From the NCBI GenBank assembly GCA_964404605.1, contig CAYOKT010000047.1:1-22145 (forward strand): DNA of 22,145 nucleotides, written 5' to 3'. The notes below the pieces were generated by a model. That model ran no database searches. It worked only from the letters and a program-made list of their open reading frames with translations, and was not told where the DNA came from. Each line of letters opens with the position of its first letter. The stretch's first letter is position 1. Below are positions 8,401 through 17,192 of this stretch, piece after piece. The translations under genes were made by a program, and so were the position numbers. The stretch comes from CAYOKT01 sp964404605. Its GTDB lineage: Bacteria > Electryoneota > Electryoneia > Electryoneales > Electryoneaceae.

Positions 8401-10008
8401 GTACGGTGCGATGGAGAGGGTGTAGGAATCCTTTCCGGGGTTGGACTCTACGGCGACCTGGTCTTCCGGTTCCAACGTGATCTCGATGACCTTGTTTCCG
8501 CCGGAACGCACGACCGTCCCGCCGCTCAACGTCAGCGTATCCGCCGTGGTGACGAAACTGAACCCGGTGGGATCAACTTCGGCGTCGAGGCGGACATCGA
8601 ACTCCACGGAGAGGACGTTTGTGTAAGCGTCGTACGCCGCACTCACCGGTTCGGGCGCCTTCCGGCTCGAGCTTTCCTCGACGAAGGAGAGGGAAACCGT
8701 CCCCGGAATGTTGCCGTTGCCGGCGTCATTGAGCACCGCATTCACCCCGACATGGGTGGTGAAGTCCGCGCCCAGCTCGCGGTAGTAATCGAGCGAATCC
8801 TCGAGAGTGTGAGCGTCGGCGACCAGCAGCGTGACGCGGACGCCGGTGTTGCCGTCGACGAGACCCGGCGCACCGCCCGCCAGCGGGATCGTCGCCGTGT
8901 ACTCGCCGAACGTCGCCAGTACACTGAATTTGGGAAGAATGATGTAATCGTTGATATCCGAATCCAACGGCTGGTTGAACCAGACGAAGAGCTGGTTCTT
9001 GCCGAAGTCGTACGCGGCCGAATCCGCCACGGGCGGATCATCATCGAGCGTCACCGTGACGGGGAAATCGCTGACCGGAACCGCGGGGTTGTAATCCACA
9101 TCCAGGAATGTGTACGTGGAGAAGGAGACGGTCAGCGAACTCAGGTCGAGGGCCTCCAGCGAGAAACGGTTCTGACGGGAGGGCTGCAGCGAAATCGCCG
9201 TGGAATCCATCCTCGTCATGTCCAACGCGCTGTTCGGAGAGAACGTCCCCCCCTCGCCGTCCTTGAAGGTGATGTTGGTGATGACGACATCCTGTTCCAT
9301 GTCCAGGACGCCGTTTTCGTTCCGGTCCTCGCCGTCGGCCACGTCCAACGTCCCGTTGCCCGGCCCGAGAATGCGGGTGTCGGGATCTCTCTCCGCCACG
9401 TCCTCGGCGACCTGGTCGTACTGCATGGTCGCGTTGAAGACGAAGCGGAGAACGTTGGTCTTGGCGTCGTAATACGCTTCCTGGAGCTGAACTTTGTCGC
9501 CGTCCGCCGTCGGCCGGTACTCGACATCCGTCCAGCCGCCGGGGAACGAGCTGCCGTCAGCCGCCTTGATCGCACCCTCGGGGACGTAGAGGCGGAGATT
9601 ATCGTGGTTCAAGGCGGTTTCAATCTGCTTCACATCCCCGTAATCGTTGCCCCAACAATTACGCGGAATCTCGTTCCCCTCGGCATCCGTGTAGGTATAC
9701 GAGTCAATGATACCCCCGAAGATGGGGCGGATTTTCACCATCGCCTCTTCCCCGTCACCACGCGACACCATCGTACCGCCGCGTAATGCGTAATCGGGCA
9801 ACGGCCCACCCGCATCATCATCAAGGAGCATCCCCGCCACGAGGACATCACGCTGGCCACCGAGAACAGCAGTGTCGAATTCAATCCCGAGGATATTTGC
9901 ATGTTCATCGTACCAGGCGCTGACAATCGCAGGCTGGGCGGCCGCCGTCGCTCCGACCGCCATCAGGGCGATCATGACAACAGCGCCGACCCATCGCTTC
10001 CGGGACAT
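5491..10008 (-). CDS. Giant exported protein: beta-sandwich repeats, degenerate M30-like metallopeptidase domain, C-terminal sorting domain
   Basis: The ATG at 10006-10008 follows GGGGAGGGCCGC and opens a signal peptide (MSRKRWVGAVVMIALMAVGA, cleavage after AAAQ or nearby); a TTG eight codons earlier is less likely. Of 1505 aa, residues 27 to about 620 hold five repeats opening like 'AxYDxxxNxLxxxF' (at about 29, 177, 329, 457 and 567). Residues about 695-1085 resemble M30/hyicolysin-type peptidases: RIDILFTDIYDEY, KHGYFDPADLPSP, SNQAELIIIDSHPQ and MFFLYLYEKYGG. Where HExxH is expected the sequence is NVFTE (867-871), and where WVNEG is expected it is WVRKG (884-888), so zinc binding and catalysis look lost. 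Residues 1411-1505 are a sorting domain (NYPNPFNPSTTIAF, ending KKMVLVK). The gene lies between the PorV-like barrel and the TPR lipoprotein. A displayed binding or structural role is inferred. Confidence 0.85.
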   Translation of the reverse strand: MSRKRWVGAVVMIALMAVGATAAAQPAIVSAWYDEHANILGIEFDTAVLGGQRDVLVAGMLLDDDAGGPLPDYALRGGTMVSRGDGEEAMVKIRPIFGGIIDSYTYTDAEGNEIPRNCWGNDYGDVKQIETALNHDNLRLYVPEGAIKAADGSSFPGGWTDVEYRPTADGDKVQLQEAYYDAKTNVLRFVFNATMQYDQVAEDVAERDPDTRILGPGNGTLDVADGEDRNENGVLDMEQDVVITNITFKDGEGGTFSPNSALDMTRMDSTAISLQPSRQNRFSLEALDLSSLTVSFSTYTFLDVDYNPAVPVSDFPVTVTLDDDPPVADSAAYDFGKNQLFVWFNQPLDSDINDYIILPKFSVLATFGEYTATIPLAGGAPGLVDGNTGVRVTLLVADAHTLEDSLDYYRELGADFTTHVGVNAVLNDAGNGNIPGTVSLSFVEESSSRKAPEPVSAAYDAYTNVLSVEFDVRLDAEVDPTGFSFVTTADTLTLSGGTVVRSGGNKVIEITLEPEDQVAVESNPGKDSYTLSIAPYSVLQQRELNGNRKIEGLAVTYSADLNPPLPNYVWYNANDGLIIVGANMALGTSMVDLGKLTYSGVSLAAGEGDITVENGRLVIPLADAAVSALAELSDDVKVHPSLDMAAGFITSPDDLASEEFLEVGDKDSLTNDVEGVEMLVGYGRDFYIKSYEAFPTTARVVHASIRSISDHAVWYVANDQWTPYEDNQDLTPLKPAELDSAIAYWEQKTPKDADRGVYDQVVDVFAGEEASKIPERIDILFTDIYDEYSLGRNDSNASFWKHGYFDPADLPSPTHSDISNQAELIIIDSHPQSFMPGEVAYTWDEGNEEWDLADTSKVNHGLPALANVFTEYVTYKVDPFEDDWVRKGMAYLSEFIVDSPPAFYGGGEAKGFGGNNSLTFIGSDLKSRADYVHTYMFFLYLYEKYGGVDMIREIAESPRKGIDGVNKSIIARRDQFDEWLRDKTLLDIYTDFATANLIDTTYGDDHRLYAFTNIIGQRGVSGTAWKWKASPPKDSPPYNGTCPDWGFNYYFSGYDPFNPNPVLDPVNDNLNIFAGENSTNIKFRKVNIRAVNTAGNLGDQYTIQEFELDPETRKGSVPMSPGDGWTFGPDYADSTDFPTWILIAVGGGDFLATNDDGSAEYNDIYVVPNPVFARKMEVYLLSEKPLYNKAGEPIPYVYATVGSETGETALAFSNEENFEVTQVSNELSKYTQYLCGGWLSEQGTYYWHVEAYFDNGGEATFSTRVVGTSRFEGGTGGDLALGEKLRLHVPATAVRQNTWASAVQLPMSEAAQEDVLKAALPANGERQAVSPAYRLAPVDLEFDDPAMLTIQYDIDEVAGRELGVYYLLDGRWVYVGGTADPENGVIHVPVARMGTYQVQAGPKGETVAGLLVPQEYALGQNYPNPFNPSTTIAFQTPHSGRVSLIVYDLLGREVARLLDGHLRFGRHQVTWNGLSEQGIPAGSGVYFVRMQADGWNATKKMVLVK

Positions 10009-10072
10009 GCGGCCCTCCCCTTCCGAATTCAAACCAAAGCCTTTCAGAAACTCCCTCTCGTCCAGGCTTCAG

Positions 10073-11056
10073 CTAAAATGTGAAATGCACGTTAAACCGG
10101 TGCACCTGATCGAGTACGCTGAAATCGCTGAAGGCGTAATCGATCCCGAATCCGTTCCACATCGCGCCGATGCCCGCGGACAGACCGAGCGTGTCATGGC
10201 GGAAAACATACCCGCCACGCAGGAAGAACAACTGCTGGAAGCCGAATTCGGCCCCGATGTTGTACCGCTCGAGATTGTCGTTGGGATGCTCAAGCTCACC
10301 GACGAGGGTAAGGGTTTGAGTCGCCGTCTTGATCGGTTCGGCGGAAAACCCGAGCTTGAAGATCATCGGGAATTGATACGGCAGGAATTCCTTCTCCGCG
10401 TACGGCTGGCCACGGTCATAGTCCACGTAGGTTCCGGCGAGCTGAATCTCCGGGCCGAAGTTGCGGATGGACATGCTCAGCTTGATCGTATGCCAGCGCG
10501 TGTCGTAGTTGGTCCCGACGTCCACGGCATAGGCCGATGCGATCTCGCCGTCCAGGTCCTCGCGCACGTACTTCAAGTTTGCGCCGAACGAGAACCTGTC
10601 GGTGAGCATCGCGGCGACGGTTACGCCCGCCATCATGTCGGTGACCGCGTAATAGGTCCCGGTCCCCGACTGGAACTCCACCGTGGTGCGCTCGATGTCT
10701 CCGCTGTTCAACGTCGCGGCGAAAACACCCACAGCCCAGGCGTTGTTCAGCTTGCGCGCCGCACCGACCGCGTCAAAGCTCATGTCCGCCAGCCAGTTGA
10801 CATGCTCCAGCAATACCGTACTGCCCTCGATGGAGGTCAAGCCGGCCGGATTCCAGAACATGGCCGTGGCATCGTTGCTGAGGGCGGAAAACGCGTGCCC
10901 CATGGCGACGCCTCTCGCGCCGATGGGAATCTTCAGGAACTGGGTTCCCACCGTTCCCACCTTGGCGAATTCCCCGGCCTGCGCGGGATGAAGTGCGAAA
11001 AGCACCACCACGGCAGCCGTTAACCCCCAGGTGAAAGGCTTTCTGAACGACTTCAT
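10073..11056 (-). CDS. PorV/PorQ-family outer-membrane beta-barrel protein
   Basis: The ATG at 11054-11056 (GGGAG upstream) opens a signal peptide, MKSFRKPFTWGLTAAVVVLF, with cleavage likely after AQA at residue 27. Mature residues 39-72 contain the family signature: FLKIPIGARGVAMGHAF, then DATAMFWNPAGL. The rest alternates amphipathic beta strands and ends in an aromatic residue (VHRFNVHFTF), as outer-membrane barrels do. At 327 aa it has the usual family length. PorV of Porphyromonas and relatives takes type IX substrates through the outer membrane and hands them to the attachment complex. Here it lies between two exported proteins with FlgD/type IX-like ends, 22 bp after one and 64 bp before the other, so it probably serves them. 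No core type IX genes lie in this window. Confidence 0.88.
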   Translation of the reverse strand: MKSFRKPFTWGLTAAVVVLFALHPAQAGEFAKVGTVGTQFLKIPIGARGVAMGHAFSALSNDATAMFWNPAGLTSIEGSTVLLEHVNWLADMSFDAVGAARKLNNAWAVGVFAATLNSGDIERTTVEFQSGTGTYYAVTDMMAGVTVAAMLTDRFSFGANLKYVREDLDGEIASAYAVDVGTNYDTRWHTIKLSMSIRNFGPEIQLAGTYVDYDRGQPYAEKEFLPYQFPMIFKLGFSAEPIKTATQTLTLVGELEHPNDNLERYNIGAEFGFQQLFFLRGGYVFRHDTLGLSAGIGAMWNGFGIDYAFSDFSVLDQVHRFNVHFTF

Positions 11057-11078
11057 GATCCGACTCCCGTTGGCGGTC

Positions 11079-13575
11079 CTATCGGACAATCAACATCTTG
11101 CCGATTTTCTTCTCACTTTCCGTCTCAACCACGTAGATGTAGAGGCCGGAAACGACCTTCTGGTTGTTGCGGCTGATCAGGTTCCAGATCGCGACGCCGG
11201 AGGTGGCGTCACGGTGCTTGTAATCCCAGACGAGGTCACCGGTCATGGTGAAAACGCTGATCTTCGAGAGCGCCGGGAGATTGGTGAACATCACCTGGTC
11301 TTCGTAGGCCGCCTCGAACTGGGCGCTGCCCTTGTAAGGGTTGGGAACCACGCGGACATTGTCGAGGACGTTATCGGGCGCTGCGTCCGTCCGCGGGACC
11401 ACGGCATCCGGAGCGCCGTCAAGGGTCTTGCGGTAGTTCGCCTTGGAAGACTCGGACGAAGTGAGGCCCCTGTCCGGCTTGTCCGGGTCGTACGCAACCA
11501 CGACGTAGTAATACTTCAACCCGTTGATGGGACGCTCGATGCCGCGGAACAGCGGCAGGCCGTCGGCACCCACGAAGGAACCGCCGTTGTCGGTGTAAGC
11601 GTGAACGATATCCGGCAGATCCACGGGCAGGTACTGGAAGTTCCCCGCAGCCTTCGCTTCCTCATAGCCCGGTTCATGGAAAGTGATCGTATCANNNNNN
11701 NNNNNNNNNNNNNNNNNNNNNNNNNNNNNNNNNNNNNNNNNNNNNNNNNNNNNNNNNNNNNNNNNNNNNNNNNNNNNNNNNNNNNNNNNNNNNNACGATC
11801 ACCGGGTTGAGCGTATCACCCTCGCTGTCGCGGATGAACACCGGCTCGGAACGGTTGTCCCAGGCGGCGATCATCTCCCAGTCCTGCGCGTTGAACTTCG
11901 ATCGGTAGATCTTGTACCCCTCGAAATCCGTCCGCCCGATGAAGCTGTCGATGGCGCGCTCAGCGTAGTCGTCCCAGACCAGGTCGACGCTCTCATCGCC
12001 GGCACTGTAATGGAGGTCCGGGATCGGCGGCGGAATCGGCAGCAGGAAGTGGCCATCCTGGCGGATGTCGCTGTGGAAGCCCACCTGCTCCGGCAAGCCG
12101 GGGTGAACCGGGTCGCCGATAACCGCGAGAGCTTCCTCGCCGCCCTTGTAATATGCCACGACGGCGTTGTCGAGGATCTCCCTCATACCCTGAAGGCCCC
12201 AGCCGACACCGGTGACCATCACGAACTTCTTGGTTTCGCCGTCGGCCCAGCCATTGAACGGGCCGATGGTGTGCATGTAACGGTAGTCAAACACCGGAGC
12301 GCCGGCGCCGTAATCGAAGGGGTGCGGCATGAATTTCCTGCCCTGGGACAGGGTGTGCGTCCCCTCCATGTACTCGTACTTCTCCTTGTCCGACCCGGGA
12401 TCCGACTCCCAGTTCCACCACTGGTGTGAATAGGGGCGGGGAATCGTGTCCTCAGGCGTCTCGTAGAACGGGTCCATCGGGATGTAAATCATCCGCGTCC
12501 CGATGAAGCCGGCCACCGGTGTCGTCAGGGTGCGCTCTCCGGTGTCGTTCTCACCGCTCTGCGGGTAATCGCCGTCGAACATGTAGCTCGTGTTGCGGGA
12601 GATGAGATAGCCGTGCAGTACGTTGCCATCCGCATCCGTGATCGGTTCGCCTTCCTTGATCGTTCCCGGCTGCCCGTAAATCACCGGACCGTTGGGATCG
12701 AGGTAGATCTGGTACTCGTCGTAAATCCCATCGGGTTCGGGTTCGTTGGTCTCGGGCACATGCTCGTCGACATAGGCGGGAATCTGCCAGTACGGGTTCC
12801 GCGGGTCGGCCACCGGCCAGCCCCAGTAATCGTACCCGGTGATCCCGTCGCCGTCGAGGTCGAGCGGGTCCACCCAGTCCTCGCGGAACGGCTGGCCATC
12901 CTCTTCGTTCGGCGGCACCCAACCGTCATAATCGACGAGGTCGTCGATGTGCGGTTGGTCCGGGTCGCCGCCGGGACCACTCCCGACGTCGTTGTCGAAG
13001 ACCCAGACGACCATGGCGCCGTTGAGCGTCCCGCCGCTGACGTTGGTCACCTCGACGTTGAACACGAGGTAATCATCGTACTCCGGCAGGGACCAGGCCA
13101 TACTCCGCTGGCGGACCTTGATCCCGATCGGGGTATGGCCCTGGTAATCGGTCATGTCGTCGAACTCGACGACGCCGTCCTGGATCGACTTGCCCCCACT
13201 CCCGAAGAAGAAGCTGCTGCCTTCGGAAGGATCGAGTTCATAGTTGCCGTAATCAGCATGGCTTACCAGCGGCACACCGCCGACGATGGCACCGAACCAG
13301 AAACGACCTTCCCAGATGTAATAGACTCCGGAGCCGCCGGGCCATTCGCCCGAGGGGAGAGTCGTGTTCGGTTCGCCGTAGTTCCCGAAGTTCGAGACCG
13401 CACTCCAGAATGCGCCGACATCATGGACACGGTACTCCGGGCTCGGCCGCGCCGCCGTCTGCTGCCCTCCATCCTTGATACCGGAGGATTTGATACTTCT
13501 TGCATGGCTTGGACTGGCTGCGAAAACGAGGGTCAAGCTCAACGCAGCCAGGAATCCAAAACGAAACCCTTTCAC
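11079..13575 (-). CDS. Exported protein with C-terminal FlgD-like domain, interrupted by assembly gap
   Basis: The start is a GTG at 13573-13575 with GGAGG at 13581-13585, opening a signal peptide (VKGFRFGFLAALSLTLVFAA, cleaved after SHA). From there 593 codons are clear up to the gap at 11695-11794. Beyond the gap an open frame (DTITFHEPGYEEAKAAG onward) runs to the stop at 11079. The two parts are in different nominal frames, which a placeholder gap explains. The N-part has 'VHDVGAFWSAVSNFGNYGEP', DLDGDGITGYDYWG (a calcium-type loop), and a fibronectin-III-like stretch near the gap (ESVDLVWDDY, EGYKIYRS). The C-part ends with VRVVPNPYKGSAQFE, KISVFTMTGDLVWDY and KKIGKMLIVR, a FlgD-like/sorting-type domain. 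It lies 22 bp from both the receptor and the PorV-like gene. Being next to a TonB-dependent receptor suggests a surface partner, but it has no visible SusD features. Confidence 0.8.
11695..11794. other. Assembly gap (100 N)
   Basis: Exactly 100 undetermined bases, the usual placeholder for a scaffold join of unknown length. It falls inside a coding region. For the flanking frames to form one intact gene the true missing length must be a multiple of three, which 100 is not. Confidence 0.97.
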
Positions 13576-13597
13576 GAGGTCCTCCTTCCGCGCTGGG

Positions 13598-16500
13598 TTA
13601 GAATTCCAGCTTGAGACCGACCTGGAATACACGTTCCCGCTGCCAGTACCTGGGATCGTTGTGCTTGCCGTCCACATCCTTGTCCGGCACGCCGTCCCCG
13701 TCGCTGTCCTGGTTCATGTACCAGTCGGTGTCCGCGTTGGCCTGGAAGAAACGCTGGTCGATGTTGACCTGATTGAAGATGTTGTATACCTGCAGGTAAG
13801 CCACCAACGCCATGTTGTCCGAGAACCAGGTCCGTTTCTGCAAACGGCCGTCGAAGGACATCGTGTACGGGAGACGCTGGTCGTTGATGGGCGGATCCTT
13901 GTCGCGCGACGGGCTGGAGAAAGGCAGCCCGCTGCCATACCGGCCGATGAGACTCAGCATCACGCCATCGAGCGATTTCGTGCCGAACAGGTTCGTCCCA
14001 CGGGGAATCATGAACTGGAGATTGGCGTACACCGTGTGGCGCTGATCCCAATCCAGGTAGTTCTCCGTGGTCTTGATGACGTTGTTCGCCCAGGCGTTGA
14101 TATAGTTCTGACGCGCGTTGGAGGCCTTGCCCTTGGCCACGGAATAGGTGTAGCTGACCGTGCCGCTGTAGAAGTGGCTGAACCGCTTCTCGAGGCTCAC
14201 CTCGAAGCCGCGGACATTGCCGTAGTCGAGGTTGATGTAAAGACCATACCAGTTCCGGGCGTCGTAGAACACCTGGCGGGTATCGGTCAGTCCGGAGATA
14301 TCCTTGTAGAAGCCGGTGCCGACGACCGCCATGTCCGTCGTGAACTGGTGACGCAGGGTCATCTCATACGCCGTCGTCCTCTCCGGCTCGAGGTTCGGGT
14401 TGCCGACGATCGGGAAGGCGCCGGAGAAGTCCCAGTTCACGTTGGTGTAGGCGTACCGGAGAATCGGCACCTGGAAGTTACGGCTGTAGCTGAAACTCAA
14501 GAGGTCGCGCTCGGTAATCGGGAATGCGACGCCGAGGCGGGGACCCCAGTAGGTCTTCGGCTTGATGGAAACCGGGTTCTTCACCTGGCCGCCGATGCTC
14601 GGGTCGACCACGGGGTCGGTGATGTCCGCCGGGTAGTCATCCCAGTTGATGTCGAAGACATCGAGGCGCAGGCCGGCGTTCAACACCATCCCCTCGAATT
14701 CCATCTTGTCCTCAGCCCAGACGCCGTACAGGCGGGGGAACGCTTTGAAGTTCTGGCCGTACACGTTCCCGCCGGATGCCATATCGACATCGTGGTCGAA
14801 GATCTCCATGAACTTCAGTTCGATGCCCGAGTTGATCTGGTGGTACTGGTGCACCTGGCTGGTGATGCTGGCGCGGCCCGTCCAGATGATCTTGTAGTCC
14901 TTGTTCCAGCGGGCACGATTGTAGGTCTTCCCATCACCATACAGGTAGAAATCGTCGTTATCCCTGGTGTTGGAGTTGAAGACGAGATCCTCCCAGCGGA
15001 TCTGGCTGTTCCAGGGGCCATCACCCCAGGAGGCCCACTGGCTGCCGGGGGCGTTCTCGGAAGCATCGACGATGCCGTTGTCGTTCTCATCGATGAAGAG
15101 GTCGTGGCCGGAGCCGTAGACCTGCCAGTCCCAGATCTCGTTCCCGTTCAAATCCTCCCACTCCTGGGCGCCGTTGCCGTTGAAATCGAACCAGTAGTAC
15201 GAAGGATCATCCGGGTTGTCCGCCTTCAGGTAATCCCGGTACTGCTCGAGGATTTCATCCGGGATCTCCTCGAGGGTCCCGTACCGCGGTTCGAGGTCGA
15301 GCATGCCGTTGCCGTTGGCATCCTCGTTGTACCTCTCGCGCGTGTTGTAGGTCATCTTCGTGTTGTAACGGGAGAGGCTGATCTCGTAGAACGTCTTGCT
15401 GCTGATGGTGTGGTTCCACTTGACCGCGAACTGGTCCGTGTGCTGGAAGTAGTAAGGGAGATGATCCAGTAAGCTGTACTCGTCAAGCTTGAAGTTGTGG
15501 TTCAGGTCTTCAGTGTCGACCGTGCCGTCGCCATCGAGATCCTCGCCGGGATCGATCACACCGTTGTGGTTCAGGTCCTCGGTGTCCACCTGGCCGTTGC
15601 CGAACCACGGATTGCCGTTTGCATCGACGAACACGTTCGCCGGGTCAAGCGTGCCGTCCGGGAGGTACGGGCTGTACTGGTCCAGGCGATCCTCAACCGT
15701 CGTCCGGCTCCACAGGTGGCTGTACATCGTGAAATACGAGTTTGACAGCGTGCCGCTGACGGTCAGCTTGTGCCGGGGAGTGATGGAGTAGGTCAGCTTC
15801 CCGAAACCGCTGGTCAACGTGCTGTCATCATGGACGAACCGGCCGCGCGTGCTGAAATACTGCCCCGCGAGGAACAACCGAAGATCTCCCAGTCCACTGA
15901 TGAACGGCAGCGGTCCGGAGACGCTCGCCTGCATGTCCTTCAACTGGTCACGCTCACCGATGGGGGTGCTGGCCATGTCGTTCGTGCGGAAGAGTATGCT
16001 GCCCCGGTAGTGGTCGCCCCCCTCCTTCGTCACCTGGGACACCACGCCGGAGAGCATGTTGCCGTACTCGGCGGACTGCCCGCCGGTGATGACATTGACC
16101 TCTTCGACGGCGATCTGGGGGATGAAGCCCTCATAGGTGCCGTTCATCGGGTCGACGAACGAGGCGCCGTCGATCAGGTAGTTGACCTCGGTCGCACGCC
16201 CGCCGCGGAAGTTGCCCCCGACCGTACCCGCCGTGAGCCGGACGACATCCTGGATGTTCTCGACCGGCATCATGTCCATCTCGTCGGCGGTACGGGTCGT
16301 CCGGCTGTCCGTGGCGTCCCGGCGAATCATCGGACGACGCACGACAAGGACGACCTCTTCAGCCGCCTCCATCACCGCTTCCTGCATCCTCGCATCGAGG
16401 GTCGTCGTACGGTCCGAACTGACCTTGACGTTCTTGAACACCGCTTCCTTGTACCCGAGGATCGAGATCTTCACCACATAGGTCCCCGGCGGTACATTGA

Positions 16501-16699
16501 GGATATAGTAGAACCCCTCCAGATCCGTGGAGGCACCGAGGTGTGTCCCCTGGATCGTGACGTTTGCCCCGATCAGCGGATCCCCTGTGTCCGCTGATTG
16601 GACGCGCCCGACAATCTTGCCCGTTTCAGCGGCGAAACCGCCAGCCGCCATGAGCAGGACCGCGAGCAATACCAAAATGGTCCGCGCTTTGCCTTTCAT
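13598..16699 (-). CDS. TonB-dependent outer-membrane receptor with carboxypeptidase-regulatory-like N-domain
   Basis: The ATG at 16697-16699 opens a signal peptide (MKGKARTILVLLAVLLMAAG, cleavage near AAE), giving 1033 aa. Residues 28-105 are a carboxypeptidase-regulatory-like beta domain (GKIVGRVQSADTGDPLIGA, then DLEGFYYILNVPPGTY). Residues about 125-250 are the plug (MPVENIQDVVRLTAGTV, EVNYLIDGASFVDP, VEEVNVITGGQSAEYG). The rest is a 22-strand-type barrel ending in Phe (VFQVGLKLEF). The barrel carries unusual Asp/Asn/Gly calcium-type loops at 359-548 and 998-1008, with a 23-residue internal repeat (VDTEDLNHN at 371 and 394). Such receptors import large nutrients using TonB energy. It heads the operon, with 22 bp to the next gene. 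The domain order is SusC-like, but no SusD is seen. The substrate is unknown. Confidence 0.92.
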   Translation of the reverse strand: MKGKARTILVLLAVLLMAAGGFAAETGKIVGRVQSADTGDPLIGANVTIQGTHLGASTDLEGFYYILNVPPGTYVVKISILGYKEAVFKNVKVSSDRTTTLDARMQEAVMEAAEEVVLVVRRPMIRRDATDSRTTRTADEMDMMPVENIQDVVRLTAGTVGGNFRGGRATEVNYLIDGASFVDPMNGTYEGFIPQIAVEEVNVITGGQSAEYGNMLSGVVSQVTKEGGDHYRGSILFRTNDMASTPIGERDQLKDMQASVSGPLPFISGLGDLRLFLAGQYFSTRGRFVHDDSTLTSGFGKLTYSITPRHKLTVSGTLSNSYFTMYSHLWSRTTVEDRLDQYSPYLPDGTLDPANVFVDANGNPWFGNGQVDTEDLNHNGVIDPGEDLDGDGTVDTEDLNHNFKLDEYSLLDHLPYYFQHTDQFAVKWNHTISSKTFYEISLSRYNTKMTYNTRERYNEDANGNGMLDLEPRYGTLEEIPDEILEQYRDYLKADNPDDPSYYWFDFNGNGAQEWEDLNGNEIWDWQVYGSGHDLFIDENDNGIVDASENAPGSQWASWGDGPWNSQIRWEDLVFNSNTRDNDDFYLYGDGKTYNRARWNKDYKIIWTGRASITSQVHQYHQINSGIELKFMEIFDHDVDMASGGNVYGQNFKAFPRLYGVWAEDKMEFEGMVLNAGLRLDVFDINWDDYPADITDPVVDPSIGGQVKNPVSIKPKTYWGPRLGVAFPITERDLLSFSYSRNFQVPILRYAYTNVNWDFSGAFPIVGNPNLEPERTTAYEMTLRHQFTTDMAVVGTGFYKDISGLTDTRQVFYDARNWYGLYINLDYGNVRGFEVSLEKRFSHFYSGTVSYTYSVAKGKASNARQNYINAWANNVIKTTENYLDWDQRHTVYANLQFMIPRGTNLFGTKSLDGVMLSLIGRYGSGLPFSSPSRDKDPPINDQRLPYTMSFDGRLQKRTWFSDNMALVAYLQVYNIFNQVNIDQRFFQANADTDWYMNQDSDGDGVPDKDVDGKHNDPRYWQRERVFQVGLKLEF

Positions 16700-16764
16700 G
16701 GTACACCCCACGCTCAACGGAATCGTGAACTCGATTTTTCCGGGTCTGCGGAATTACAACCTTT

Positions 16765-16796
16765 CAAAGTTACAACCCTCGCCGGAATGACTGCAA
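16765..16796 (-). promoter_or_regulatory. Candidate FCB-type promoter for the receptor operon
   Basis: On the minus strand TAACTTTG (16765-16772) matches the Bacteroidetes -7 consensus TAnnTTTG exactly, and a TTG (16794-16796) lies 21 nt upstream as a -33 element. It is 65 bp upstream of the receptor start. The short GGTTGTAA also occurs twice here. This is a consensus match only. Confidence 0.35.
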
Positions 16797-17192
16797 TCCT
16801 GCGAGGGAATTCTATTGACAATGAAGACACGAGTCGCTACATCCATGATCCTTTGTGAAGCAGAACGCTACACGTTCCCCACAAAGTTCACCCACGATTT
16901 TCGGACTCTGGAGCATGATTCAGGAAGGAGTAAAGGTATGGAAACCCTTGACATGGCTGCATACTGCAACGCCCTCCCGCATGACCAAAACATTTCGTGG
17001 CATAGAAGTGGCATATTTTGTTTAGCGGGGTATGAGATTTTTTCAACTCAAAGGCCGGCAGTCTCTGCAATAGTCTGGAAACTATGTTGCCCGAAGGTAC
17101 TTGTCAAGACTCATCGCACCCCAACAGGCGAAATCGTTTTTCTTTTCCCCGCGTCACATCCCTCCCCGACCCGCTCTCACCGCCCTGGATCT

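Noticed and set aside
6991..9786. Very long plus-strand open frame (over 900 codons) opposite the giant exported protein
   Set aside because: It is the antisense shadow of a GC-rich gene; its product is a Val/Arg/Asp/His-rich sequence with no domain, while the minus strand has signal peptide, repeats and sorting domain.
13475..15472. Plus-strand open frame of 665 codons opposite the receptor gene
   Set aside because: Low-complexity Val/Ile/Glu/His/Asp product with no start signal; the minus strand encodes a clear TonB-dependent receptor.
16998..17013. Sigma-54 type promoter TGGCAT-N5-TGGCA
   Set aside because: It keeps the -24 GG and -12 GC but has two mismatches, and lies 567 bp from citF with no enhancer-binding regulator in view; kept only as a note.
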